Shown in pieces: positions 37,349-46,198 of a stretch of 64,000 nt of DNA. The notes under the pieces were generated by a model. The model searched no databases. It worked only from the letters and a program-made list of their open reading frames with translations, and had not been told where the DNA came from. Each line of letters opens with the position of its first letter. Position 1 is the stretch's first letter. The translations under genes and the position numbers were made by a program. Origin of the DNA: Cerasicoccus sp. TK19100 (GTDB lineage: Bacteria; Verrucomicrobiota; Verrucomicrobiia; Opitutales; Cerasicoccaceae); NCBI RefSeq assembly GCF_027257155.1, contig NZ_JAPWDU010000003.1, positions 1-64,000 on the forward strand. Reading direction: 5' to 3'.

Positions 37349-38786
37349 TCCCATCGACCCACTGGAGCCGCCCATCGCGGTGCTGCTCGGCCTCCCCTTT
37401 CACGATCTCACGATGGAGGAGGCTCTTGAAGAGTGCCGCCGTGCGCTCAACAACCGACGAGCCGATTACTTCGTAACGGCCAATGTGGACTTCGCTGCGC
37501 AAGCTTATGAGGACGAGCATTTGCGCAAGATCTTGTTTTACGCCAAGCGCGTCGTGTGCGACGGCATGCCGCTGGTCTGGATTTCCCGCATCCTTGGCCA
37601 CCCGCTGCGCGAGCGCATTGCCGGCTCCGACCTCACCCCAAAGCTGCTCGAAATCTGTGCCCAAACAAACAAGCGCGTTTACTTCTTCGGCAGTGATGAC
37701 AAGACCCTCGGCGAAACCGTCGAAATATTGAAAGATAAGATGCCCGACCTCGAAATTGCCGGCTTTGAATCACCCCCGATGGGCAAGGTGCAGGACTGGG
37801 ATAACGAAGGCGTCGTTCAGCGAATCCAGGACGCCAAAACGGATCTACTGCTCGTCGCCCTGGGCTGCCCCAAGCAGGAGGATTGGATTTACCTTTTTCA
37901 TCAGCGCACGGGAGCTGCGCTGAGCATCGGTATCGGTGCTTCGCTGGACTTCGTTTCCGGAAAACAAGTCCGCGCACCGATGTGGATGCAAAAGACCGGC
38001 TTGGAGTGGCTATGGCGTCTGGGCACCAACCCCAAGCGCTTGCTCAGCCGCTACACGCGCGACTTCTTCTTCCTTGCCTGGGTGACGCTTCAGCAATGGC
38101 TCTCCAAGCGCCGCCGCGAACCGGCCCCCGCGATCAAACCAGCGCCCGAGCCAACCCCGGCAGAGTATCAACGGCTGGTCTGGCACGGCTCGGCCGAGCG
38201 CGCGACCATCGACCAACTTCCCGTGCCCGACAGCTGGGATCAACCCGTGCTGCTCGACATGAGCGATGTCGACTTCATTGACAGCGCCGGCATGGGCGCA
38301 CTGGCCGGCATGGCCCGGCAAGCGCGTGAGCACGAGCAGTCCTTTGCAATTCTGTCGGCGGCAGACATCGTCGTCAAAGCGCTCAAGGCCGTGCGCCTGG
38401 ATTCATTGTTTGAATTTTACCAGAACGAGGCCGACTACGCCATTGCGCTGACCACCGGTGCCACCGCCACCACCGAAGCAACCGAGGCCCTCCGCTACCA
38501 ACTGAAAGAAATTCACGACAACACAAACTACAAGCACCTGACCCAGCAGCTTACGGATCTGATCGACGCCAACCCGTCGGCAAAGCTGCTACTCATCGAT
38601 GCGTCCAAGGTGGTCTTTGTCGACAGTAGCGGCATCACGGCTCTACTCACGGCTTATCGCCGTATGAACGATCGCGGCGGCAAGGTGGAGCTAATTGCGC
38701 CGAGTCCACCGGTTAAACGCATCGTTCACTTGCTTCGGTTGACCGAATTCCTGCCCGAGCACCGCGAGGGAAAGGTAAGCTATTAA
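37335..38786 (+). CDS. WecG/TagA/CpsF glycosyltransferase (GT26) fused to two STAS domains
   Basis: 483 residues. Residues ~15-260 are a complete GT26 enzyme: FVTANVDFAAQAYED, CDGMPLVWISRILG, ERIAGSDLTPKLLEIC, VYFFGSDDKTL, LLLVALGCPKQEDWI, SIGIGASLDFVSG and RAPMWMQKTGLEWLWRL. A Pro-rich linker (262-278) leads to STAS 1 (~280-375, loop DFIDSAGMGAL, Ser317) and STAS 2 (~380-483, loop VFVDSSGITAL, Ser431). GT26 enzymes add ManNAcA, ManNAc or glucosyl groups to lipid-linked acceptors at the membrane. The two phospho-switch domains suggest direct control by the RsbW-like kinase and PP2C domains encoded at 26956-28689. No frame break separates the parts. Confidence 0.92.
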   Translation: MSPPNPIDPLEPPIAVLLGLPFHDLTMEEALEECRRALNNRRADYFVTANVDFAAQAYEDEHLRKILFYAKRVVCDGMPLVWISRILGHPLRERIAGSDLTPKLLEICAQTNKRVYFFGSDDKTLGETVEILKDKMPDLEIAGFESPPMGKVQDWDNEGVVQRIQDAKTDLLLVALGCPKQEDWIYLFHQRTGAALSIGIGASLDFVSGKQVRAPMWMQKTGLEWLWRLGTNPKRLLSRYTRDFFFLAWVTLQQWLSKRRREPAPAIKPAPEPTPAEYQRLVWHGSAERATIDQLPVPDSWDQPVLLDMSDVDFIDSAGMGALAGMARQAREHEQSFAILSAADIVVKALKAVRLDSLFEFYQNEADYAIALTTGATATTEATEALRYQLKEIHDNTNYKHLTQQLTDLIDANPSAKLLLIDASKVVFVDSSGITALLTAYRRMNDRGGKVELIAPSPPVKRIVHLLRLTEFLPEHREGKVSY

Positions 38787-39912
38787 AGTCCTTCTCTCAG
38801 CGGGGATGATCCAGGGCGGGCGTTCGGGTGTCGGACGCTACGTCATTGCCTTGAGCGAGACACTCATCAAGCGCGGGCTTGAGCTGCACCTCGCAGGGCT
38901 GGATGCCGATCGCAGCCACTTCCCCATGATACCTGACGAGCACTGGGTCAGCATTCCGGCCAGCTTCGACTCGGGGGCTAAGAATCTGTTGTGGCACCAG
39001 GCGTCACTGCCGGGCATTATCCGGCACAACGGCTATGACGTCGTCCACATCCCCAGCTACCGCCGCATGGTCATCAACTGCCCGGCACCCCAGGTGGCCA
39101 CAATTCACGACTGCGCGCCGTTCATCATGGCCGAGAAATACGACGCCCTGCGCGGCTTTTTCGGACGCAAAGTCGTGCCGTGGATTGCCCGCCGGATGGA
39201 CCGCGTTATCGCCGTGAGCGCGACTGCGGGCAAAGACATTCAGCACTACCTGGGCGTCACGCCGGAGCGCCTTACCCTCATCCCTAACGGCATCGACCAC
39301 GCGCGTTTTCAACCAGCCAGTGAAAATGCGCTCGCTGATTTCCGCACCAGACGCGCGCTGACGAAACCCTACCTAATCTACATTGCGCGTTTTGAGCACC
39401 CGGCGAAAAATCACGTGCGGCTCATCGAAGCCTTTGGGCGCTTCCGCGAAGAAAGTGGGCTTGACTGGCAGCTCGTGCTGGGCGGCGCACCTTGGCACGG
39501 CAAGGAAGTCATCGACGAGGCTTGGCAAAGCTCCACCCACCGCGACGCCATTCGTATGGAAGGCTTTGTGGAGGACGACGAGCTTGCGCTCTGGTATGGC
39601 GCGGCCGAAGCCCTCGTCTTCCCCTCGCTCATGGAAGGCTTTGGCTTCCCGGTGATTGAGGCGCAGGCCTGCGGAACCTTGGCGGTCTCCTCCAACGCCA
39701 CGAGCCTGGCCGAAGTCAACGGCCCCGCCGCCCTGCCCTTCGACCCAACCTCGGTCGACTCCATAACCGCGGCGCTGCATCAACTGGGCCAAATGGATAC
39801 CGCCGAGCGCACCAGGCGCATCGCGCAAGGCATCGAGTGGGCCGCGCAATATCGCTGGGAAAAACACGCCGAGCAATGCGAGCAAGTTTACCGGGAGGTC
39901 GCCGGTGGATAA
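38782..39912 (+). CDS. Glycosyltransferase family 4, probable ATT start codon
   Basis: 377 residues if translated from ATT at 38782. The first ATG (38806) would give 368 residues but would delete the first beta-strand of the GT-B fold: the eight codons before it read IKVLLSAG, leading directly into MIQGGRSGVGRYVIALSETL, which is how GT4 proteins begin (MKVLLxAG). An in-frame stop lies at 38776, so no canonical start exists upstream. GGGAAAGG sits 6 bases before the ATT, a good SD. Other motifs are HIPSYRR, PNGIDHARF and PSLMEGFGFPVIEAQACG. It overlaps the GT26-STAS stop by 5 bp. Confidence 0.85.
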   Translation: MKVLLSAGMIQGGRSGVGRYVIALSETLIKRGLELHLAGLDADRSHFPMIPDEHWVSIPASFDSGAKNLLWHQASLPGIIRHNGYDVVHIPSYRRMVINCPAPQVATIHDCAPFIMAEKYDALRGFFGRKVVPWIARRMDRVIAVSATAGKDIQHYLGVTPERLTLIPNGIDHARFQPASENALADFRTRRALTKPYLIYIARFEHPAKNHVRLIEAFGRFREESGLDWQLVLGGAPWHGKEVIDEAWQSSTHRDAIRMEGFVEDDELALWYGAAEALVFPSLMEGFGFPVIEAQACGTLAVSSNATSLAEVNGPAALPFDPTSVDSITAALHQLGQMDTAERTRRIAQGIEWAAQYRWEKHAEQCEQVYREVAGG

Positions 39913-41416
39913 ACCGATGGAAAAGCCCGAGTGGAAACGCCGCTTCTGGGCCAACACCGGCAGTAGCTATGTGCAGGTGATGCTGCGCCTCGTGCTTGGG
40001 CTAATCCTGTTTCGCCAACTCTTCAGCGGTCTAAGTGAGGAGGCCTTCGGTTTCTGGTCACTTTTGTGGTCACTCTTTGGCTACGGCGTGTTGCTCGATT
40101 TCGGCTTCGGTTTTACGGCACAAAAAGCCGTCGCCGAAAAAATGGCACAAGGTGACATGGAGGGGCTCAACCGGCTGCTCGCCACAATCTTTTGGACCTT
40201 TGTCGCGCTGGCCGCCGGCCTGGTAACGGTGTTCCTCCTGCTGCGACCTTACTTCATGGAAGCGGTCTCGGTTTCGGCTGACGACTGGAGCGCGTTCAGC
40301 AGCGCGTATATTATCTTTTTCATCGGCATGGCGCTGACCTTTCCGCTGGGCCTTTTCCCCGAAGTGCTACGCGGCTTGCAGCGCATCGACCTCGCCAACT
40401 GGGTCGGCGTCGGCAACACCGTCTTGCACTTTTCGGTCATTGTCACCGCGCTCGCACTCGACTGGCCCTTCCCTGCGCTAATGGCGATCAGCGTCGTCTC
40501 CAGCCTGATCCCGAATATCTTCGCCGCGTTCTTTGCGTTCCGGTTAATCAAGAATCTCTCACTGATGCCCCGCTTGTTCGAGTGGCGCGCGGTGAAGGCG
40601 CAAATGAGTTTTTCCATCGCCGCCTATTTGATCACCTTTAGCAACCTGATCATGGCCAAGAGCGACCAGCTCGTGATCAGCCTTACCGTGGGCGTGGCGG
40701 CAGTAGCGATTTATCAGGCCGGTTTTAAAATGGGCGAAATGCTCAACCTGTTCAGCGTGCAGTTGCAATCAGCGCTCTCTCCGGCGGCCGCGCAATTAAA
40801 AGCCAGCGGCGATGAGGCCGGTCTGCGCGAACTGCTTCTGCGCAGTTCGCGGCTAACGCTGGTCGTCGTTACCCCAGCCTACGTGCTGTCGGCGGTATAT
40901 CTCGATGGGCTCATCCGGCTGCTCACTGGCTTGGATGAGGTGCCTGCCGAGGCCTTTTGGGTCGGCCAAGCCCTACTGCTTGCAATCTACAGTTCACAAC
41001 TGACAAATAGCTGCACCAAGCGTATTCTGATGATGACCGGGCATGAAAAGATACTCCTGCGCTTATCCGTCATCGATGCCGTTTTGAACGTCGCGATCAG
41101 CTTTGCCTTGGTGTTTCCTTTGGGCATATTGGGCGTCGCCCTTGGCACCTTGATCCCTACGGCGCTGATCGGCTGGCTGTTCGTGATCCCGCTGACTTTG
41201 ACATCCGTGGAGCTCAGCGCCGGGCGTTTCCTGAAATTTCACTGCCAAGGAAGTGGCTGGCCCCTGGGAAGTTTCGCGCTCGTGTTGATTTTAATTATCC
41301 TTCTCGCGCCTTTCCCCAGTGACGGCGGGTTATGGTCCCTAGCCTGGCGAGGCGCACTGGCGGGCCTTCCGTGGCTTTGGTTCTCCCGAAAATTGGTTAA
41401 GGAAATGACATTATAG
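39905..41416 (+). CDS. Wzx-type lipid-linked oligosaccharide flippase
   Basis: 503 residues from GTG 39905 (8-bp overlap with the preceding gene); ATG 39917 is an alternative. About 14 hydrophobic helices of the MOP/polysaccharide transporter superfamily: SSYVQVMLRLVLGLILFRQLF, FGYGVLLDFGFGFTAQKAVAEKM, ending in FALVLILIILLAPFP. It should flip the undecaprenyl-linked repeat unit to the periplasm for Wzy polymerisation. Confidence 0.9.
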   Translation: MDKPMEKPEWKRRFWANTGSSYVQVMLRLVLGLILFRQLFSGLSEEAFGFWSLLWSLFGYGVLLDFGFGFTAQKAVAEKMAQGDMEGLNRLLATIFWTFVALAAGLVTVFLLLRPYFMEAVSVSADDWSAFSSAYIIFFIGMALTFPLGLFPEVLRGLQRIDLANWVGVGNTVLHFSVIVTALALDWPFPALMAISVVSSLIPNIFAAFFAFRLIKNLSLMPRLFEWRAVKAQMSFSIAAYLITFSNLIMAKSDQLVISLTVGVAAVAIYQAGFKMGEMLNLFSVQLQSALSPAAAQLKASGDEAGLRELLLRSSRLTLVVVTPAYVLSAVYLDGLIRLLTGLDEVPAEAFWVGQALLLAIYSSQLTNSCTKRILMMTGHEKILLRLSVIDAVLNVAISFALVFPLGILGVALGTLIPTALIGWLFVIPLTLTSVELSAGRFLKFHCQGSGWPLGSFALVLILIILLAPFPSDGGLWSLAWRGALAGLPWLWFSRKLVKEMTL

Positions 41417-41447
41417 CCGTTAAATAATAACACATCTGTCGCGACCG

Positions 41448-42284
41448 ATGAAATACCTCACTCCAATCCTCACCACCGTAATCATCAGCGGCCAAGTCGT
41501 TGCCCAAACAGAGTTGTCCGTTCAATCCACCGCGCGTCCTGCAGGTCTGGATATTGTCGCTCCGGTTATGCAAGCCGGCTCCGATGCACAGTCCGCTCAA
41601 TTTCAAGCCGACGTGCTCCCCAGCATGCTGGATTTCATCGACACCAACCTTGGTGAATCGCAAAGCGTGAGTAACGTCTCCTCCATCGCACTGGACCCCT
41701 CCAAGCTGTATTTGGCCAACGATGCTGCCGTGCGCGTTTACTTTATCGGCGAAGGTGCGGGTTATCATAACACACTCGGTTTTAATACCGAAGGGCCGAG
41801 CATCAGCTCCGGCGATCCACTTCTCATTTTCCCCGACGCTTCGAGCATCGACAGCTATTACACCTATGGCGACCAAAACGCCTGGCGCTCCAACAGCGCA
41901 CCGCTGATGCCGGGCGACTTTGTGGACCTCGGCGTGCTCGAAGCCGGCACCCAGCTCGACTTTTTCCTCATCGCCAACGGTGCCAATGGCGGCTCGAATG
42001 TGTGGTCGACGGATTCCTCAGTGAACGCCGACGGCCTGATCCACACAGTGAGCCTGGTCGAAGAAGGCAGCCCGTATTTGCTGATCGGTTTTGAAGACCT
42101 CTATGGCGGCGGCGACAAGGACTACAATGACTTGCTCTTCGCCGTCGATATCGGCGCAGCCAATGTTTCTTACCTGGCCAATCCCGAGCCGTCGACCTGG
42201 TTGATCATGGGTCTGTTTGCCGCTGGCGTGTTTTACATTGCCCGACGCCAACAGCCCGAGTTGGCCGAGGCTCGGGTAGGCTAG
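41448..42284 (+). CDS. PEP-CTERM protein with DUF4114-like domain
   Basis: 278 residues. N-terminal signal (MKYLTPILTTVIISGQVVAQ). The body has the DUF4114-like ending LLIGFEDLYGGGDKDYNDLLFAVDIG, rich in Asp and likely Ca-binding. The sorting signal is PEPSTWLIMGLFAAGVFYIARR (from residue 246), followed by an unusually long 11-residue tail. The exosortase encoded two genes downstream should cleave it near PEP and attach or release it into the exopolysaccharide. Being the only such protein in the locus, it may be a dedicated matrix protein. Confidence 0.92.
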   Translation: MKYLTPILTTVIISGQVVAQTELSVQSTARPAGLDIVAPVMQAGSDAQSAQFQADVLPSMLDFIDTNLGESQSVSNVSSIALDPSKLYLANDAAVRVYFIGEGAGYHNTLGFNTEGPSISSGDPLLIFPDASSIDSYYTYGDQNAWRSNSAPLMPGDFVDLGVLEAGTQLDFFLIANGANGGSNVWSTDSSVNADGLIHTVSLVEEGSPYLLIGFEDLYGGGDKDYNDLLFAVDIGAANVSYLANPEPSTWLIMGLFAAGVFYIARRQQPELAEARVG

Positions 42285-42304
42285 GTATATCGTCCCCAAG
42301 TCAA

Positions 42305-42365
42305 GGCGGTGTCTGAGAATAAGCGCTAGTTACCCCCATCGCACTTCCATTTCTCAGGCACTGCC
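42305..42365. promoter_or_regulatory. Long imperfect stem-loop after the PEP-CTERM gene
   Basis: GGCGGTGTCTGAGAA (42305-42319) pairs with TTCTCAGGCACTGCC (42351-42365): 15 pairs including two G-U pairs, with a 31-base loop. A second short stem, GCCCC with GGGGC, lies at 42370-42391. In the 161-bp gap before the TPR gene this could be a processing site, attenuator or weak terminator separating the abundant surface protein from the machinery genes. No T tract follows. Confidence 0.35.
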
Positions 42366-42445
42366 TTTCGCCCCGAAGCCGCCTAAGGGGCAAATTAAAA
42401 AAAGTGACAGTTGATCTCTCCGTGTTGTTGTTCTAGCATTCCCTC

Positions 42446-44341
42446 ATGTCCAAGTTGGCCATCCGCGCAAGTGTCGTTGTGATTGTCCTGATCGCACTGG
42501 GAAGCGGGCTTTGGGTGTGGCGCGCGCACACGCTAAAGAAAATGCAGGAGAGCACCTTGAGTGATCTCCAATCTGCCTGGGAGCAGGAAAACTTTTCGCG
42601 GGTCCGGCTACTCGCCGAGCACCTTGAGGACGAAACACAACGCGATGACTGGCTCCGCCAAATAGACGAAGCACAACTGGCGCAGGCTGTCGAAAACAAC
42701 GATGCCTTTACCCTGCGCCAACTGCGCGCCAACCAAAGTGGCCTGGCCGAAACGGAAACCGAAGCGCTGGTTCTCGCGCGTGCGGCCATCCATGAGCGGG
42801 ATACCCGCATCTACGACGCCATAGTCGAGCGCTGGCAGGGCAATGCCGCACAGCACGCGGCCTGGATTTTTCTTGAAACCGATGCGCTCATCGTCGCCGG
42901 GAAAATTACCGAAGCACGCGAGCTGCTGGAGCAGCATTCCTTCAGCGGGCGGCAGGAGTCCAACCGCTTGCTGCGCCTCTCGGTCTTATCGACCAACGAG
43001 CCACGCGAAACGCTGCGGCTCATCGATGAATCTGTCCGCGCCATGCCCGACAATCCGGATGCGCTGTCGTTTCGTGGTCAGGTTTTTGAAAGCCTCGGCC
43101 AGTATCAGGCCGCGCGCGCCGACTACGTGCGCGCCGTTGCGCTGGACAATGATTCGCCCTTGTTCTGGGACCAACTGGCGGAGTTTTACCGACGCCGCGA
43201 GCAGTATAACTTTGCGGTGCAAAGTTGGCTCGACGGCTTTGCCAAAACCGGCGTGCCGGAATTCTGGGTCAAAGCCTGGTTCTGGCGTCGCGTCAGCGGG
43301 TTGGGCCCGGCGCTACCCGCCGCCCCGCAGACCGGCCCCTTCACCGAGTATACCCAATATCTCGCAGCCCTGCCGGAGTCCACCTGGTGGGATGCGGAAA
43401 CCTTTAGCGCCCTGCCCTACGCGAGCCGCATCCAGCAGCAACGACAGGAAACCTTCTGGCTTCGCCTGCTGCAAACGCTTCAGGACGACGCCCATACCGA
43501 GGCGCTCATGCTTCTGCGCGCGGACCCTTTCGCCAATCGCTCCTGGGCTCCCGATTTGAAACTCGCGCTGATGACGATACTGCTCTGGCAGGCCGACGAA
43601 CCCCTGCCTGCAACGCCGCTGAACACCGACGAAACCGACCATCAATTTTACCGAAGCCTCGCCACCCTCGCGCAGACCACCGCATCGCCCGAGCTGGAAA
43701 AAGTGCTGGCCGGCACCAGTGCGTATGCGGCCGCATTTTTAGCCGAAGGCTGGCTCGCCACGGCCATCGATTTTGATGAGCGACAAGCCGGGCAACCCGC
43801 ATGGTTTGACTACGGCCAAGCGCAGGCACGCCGCCAAATTGAATCCGTGGACGCCGCCATAGCGCGGCTCGACAAGAGCAGCGATCACGCCGAAACCCAG
43901 CTCCTGCTGGCCGATCTGCTTTGGCTGCAACAGCGCCCCGAAGAGGCCACCGCCATTTGGAAGAAATACCAGGCAACACCGGGAGCCGTAGGCCAGCGCG
44001 CTTCGACGCTGCTCGCCGTTCAGGCGGCGACCGCTAACCAGTGGGACGACGTTGCCGACGTCGCGGCAGCCAATCCGGAATGGGCCGCCTCGACCTTTGG
44101 TGCCGAAATGCGCGCCCGGCTCGCACTGGCCAAGGGCGACTTAAACGCCGCGCGCGAAATCTACGCATCCATCGCCGATGCCTCCATGGACGCCAAGCTC
44201 TTCCTCGCGCGGCTCGCGTATCAGGATAAAAACTGGACGCGTGCCCGAGAACTGACCCAAGCGTTGATCAAGGAAAACCCGGACGAGCCCGCCTTTTACC
44301 AAAACCTGCAGGCGATTGCCCAAGCGGAGGCACAGCCATGA
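42446..44341 (+). CDS. Membrane-anchored TPR-like protein of the exosortase locus
   Basis: 631 residues. One N-terminal membrane helix (residues ~6-27) anchors a large helical, Ala/Leu/Glu-rich domain in the periplasm. Repeats such as PDNPDALSFRGQVFESLGQYQAARADYVRAVALDNDSPLFWDQLAEFYRR are tetratricopeptide-like. In exosortase loci a large TPR protein often accompanies the sortase and export genes. It probably serves as a scaffold for polymerisation or export; no catalytic motif is seen. It overlaps the exosortase by ATGA. Confidence 0.8.
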   Translation: MSKLAIRASVVVIVLIALGSGLWVWRAHTLKKMQESTLSDLQSAWEQENFSRVRLLAEHLEDETQRDDWLRQIDEAQLAQAVENNDAFTLRQLRANQSGLAETETEALVLARAAIHERDTRIYDAIVERWQGNAAQHAAWIFLETDALIVAGKITEARELLEQHSFSGRQESNRLLRLSVLSTNEPRETLRLIDESVRAMPDNPDALSFRGQVFESLGQYQAARADYVRAVALDNDSPLFWDQLAEFYRRREQYNFAVQSWLDGFAKTGVPEFWVKAWFWRRVSGLGPALPAAPQTGPFTEYTQYLAALPESTWWDAETFSALPYASRIQQQRQETFWLRLLQTLQDDAHTEALMLLRADPFANRSWAPDLKLALMTILLWQADEPLPATPLNTDETDHQFYRSLATLAQTTASPELEKVLAGTSAYAAAFLAEGWLATAIDFDERQAGQPAWFDYGQAQARRQIESVDAAIARLDKSSDHAETQLLLADLLWLQQRPEEATAIWKKYQATPGAVGQRASTLLAVQAATANQWDDVADVAAANPEWAASTFGAEMRARLALAKGDLNAAREIYASIADASMDAKLFLARLAYQDKNWTRARELTQALIKENPDEPAFYQNLQAIAQAEAQP

Positions 44342-45132
44342 GAGCCGCCTCTGGCTTCGCCTTGATTTTACTTTGGGCGCTGGTCTGGTCGCGCCCGATG
44401 GTCCAGCGATTGCCGGTGGACAACAGCTGGCCTTTGCTGCTCGGATTCGTGCTGGCGTATTGGCTCGGCCGGCCTTGGCGTCTGCGCGCAACGCCAGCCA
44501 AGCCAACGGCCCCACTTCTCGCACTCGGGGTAATTCTGTTCGCCTTTGGCCTGCTCGGCGAGCTGCTCGTGCTGGCAGCGATCGGGTGGACCCTGCTCCT
44601 CGTTGGCTGGGTCGCCCGCTATTGCGAGGGCCCGCGACATCGCGGCGCCTGGGCAATGCTCCCGCTGTTTTCATTCCCCTGGATCGCCACGGATTTCACG
44701 GCGCTTGGTTGGCAGTTTCGGCTAAGCGGCGCATGGATCGCCGAAGGGCTATTTACCGCGCTCGGTTTTTCCATTCACCGCGAAGGCACACTGCTGGACA
44801 TCCAAGGGCTGCCGGTCGCCATTGAGCCCGCCTGCGCCGGGATGAATCTGCTGCCCGCGCTGCTTCTGACGGGCGCGGCGGTCGGCTATTTGTTCCTCGC
44901 GGGGCAAAGTCGGTTCTGGCTGTTCATCGGGTTGCTCGTCCCGCTGGCGTGGCTCGCAAATACGCTGCGTATCTGCGTGATCACCGCCGTGGCGCTTACC
45001 TGGGGCAGCCAGTTCGCGAGCGGATTTTTCCACACCTGGGGCGCACTGCTGGTGCTCGGGATCATGTTCGGTGCCTGCATCGGACTCGCTAAAGTTTTAC
45101 GCCCCGCGCTCAAGTCAGCGCACTTCGCATGA
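44338..45132 (+). CDS. Exosortase
   Basis: 264 residues with about eight membrane helices. The family's catalytic residues are all present: Cys166 in IEPACAGMN, Arg211 in LANTLRICVI and His232 in GFFHTWGALLVLG. It recognises the PEP-CTERM signal and transfers or cleaves the protein at the inner membrane, in bacteria that also make exopolysaccharide. It is the short form without fused EpsI; the EpsI domain is a separate gene 1.3 kb downstream. ATGA overlaps on both sides bind it to one operon. Confidence 0.93.
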   Translation: MRAASGFALILLWALVWSRPMVQRLPVDNSWPLLLGFVLAYWLGRPWRLRATPAKPTAPLLALGVILFAFGLLGELLVLAAIGWTLLLVGWVARYCEGPRHRGAWAMLPLFSFPWIATDFTALGWQFRLSGAWIAEGLFTALGFSIHREGTLLDIQGLPVAIEPACAGMNLLPALLLTGAAVGYLFLAGQSRFWLFIGLLVPLAWLANTLRICVITAVALTWGSQFASGFFHTWGALLVLGIMFGACIGLAKVLRPALKSAHFA

Positions 45133-45608
45133 CGCAGGAAAAGACAGCCGATAAACATCATCGGGCTCAGGCTCTGGCAGCGTTGGGCCTGGGTATATAT
45201 GCCGCGTCGAACCTGCCCTCGATCTGGCAGGCCGACGTCTATGCGCGCGGCGCGGGTTTTATTTTTTTGGTATGGCTGGTGCCGCTGATCTGGGTTGCCG
45301 TGCGTGACCATCGCGCGGGCAAACTTCGCCCTGATCCACTGGTGTTTGCGTTATCATTTCTAGCCTGCATCGTGGGCATACTCGGCTCGTTGAACATCGC
45401 GCGCCATGTCGCGCTGGGCCTCGCCCTGGGCGGACAGACATCGAGCAACGTCTGGAAGTGGCTTTGGCTGGCGGGCATGCTTTCCTGGCTCCCGGCAACG
45501 GGTTGGCTGACGCGCGAACTGCCGGGCAGCGGTCTGCCGATTCGCTGCACCATCCTCGCGCTAAGCGTGGGTGCCTCCTTCGCCTGGTGGAGAGGAGCGC
45601 GCACATGA
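45129..45608 (+). CDS. Small membrane protein between exosortase and EpsI
   Basis: 159 residues with about five helices (residues ~14-30, 43-60, 72-90, 108-125, 138-155). No named family is recognised. ATGA overlaps with exosortase and EpsI genes indicate a dedicated role in this system, for example as an exosortase partner. Its composition is typical of a membrane protein and the frame is well preserved. Confidence 0.65.
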   Translation: MTQEKTADKHHRAQALAALGLGIYAASNLPSIWQADVYARGAGFIFLVWLVPLIWVAVRDHRAGKLRPDPLVFALSFLACIVGILGSLNIARHVALGLALGGQTSSNVWKWLWLAGMLSWLPATGWLTRELPGSGLPIRCTILALSVGASFAWWRGART

Positions 45609-46198
45609 AGACCTGGCAAAACGCGCTCCTGTGGGCGGTCTGCATTGTCGCGCTCTTCGTTGCCTTAATCGTTGAGCTGGCACCCCAGCGAGACGCCATT
45701 AGCCAACTGCTGGATATCCCCGATCGCGGTGAGGAATTCCGCTCGCGCGAAACGCCGCTCACCGCGCAAGAACGCGAACTGCTGGGCGAGGCGTCCGCCG
45801 TTAAAAAATACATCGCTCCCAACGGCGCGGAGCCGTTTCTGTTTTCGGCCATCGATGGCACGCGCAACCGCCACGCGGTGCATGATCCGCGCTACTGCTT
45901 CGTCGGTGCTGGCTGGCGCATCGTCAACGAGCAAAGCATCCCCGTCGACCAAGGTGAGCTACAGCTACTCACCCTCGAGCGCGACGGCGAGCAACGGCAA
46001 GCGATGTTTTGGTTTAGCACGCCGGGCAACTGGTTCGTCTCGCCGATGACCTACTGGATGCGCGCGACCTGGCGGCGCCTCACCTTTGGCGCAGGCGGCG
46101 AGGAGCCCATCCTCATGGTGGTGCAGTCCCTCGGCGACCAGCCATTGAACAATCCTCAGACACTGAGTATCCTGGAGGCACTTGACCCATGGAAATAG
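45605..46198 (+). CDS. EpsI / DUF3485 exosortase-associated protein
   Basis: 197 residues from the ATG at 45605. One N-terminal helix (6-24), then a periplasmic domain containing HDPRYCFVGAGWRIV (93-107), the variant of the HxPxxCxxGxGW signature of EpsI/DUF3485. The function of EpsI is not settled; it accompanies exosortases and polysaccharide polymerisation. Starting further upstream would overlap the preceding gene by 150 bp in another frame. It overlaps the Wzy gene by 10 bp. Confidence 0.88.
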   Translation: MKTWQNALLWAVCIVALFVALIVELAPQRDAISQLLDIPDRGEEFRSRETPLTAQERELLGEASAVKKYIAPNGAEPFLFSAIDGTRNRHAVHDPRYCFVGAGWRIVNEQSIPVDQGELQLLTLERDGEQRQAMFWFSTPGNWFVSPMTYWMRATWRRLTFGAGGEEPILMVVQSLGDQPLNNPQTLSILEALDPWK

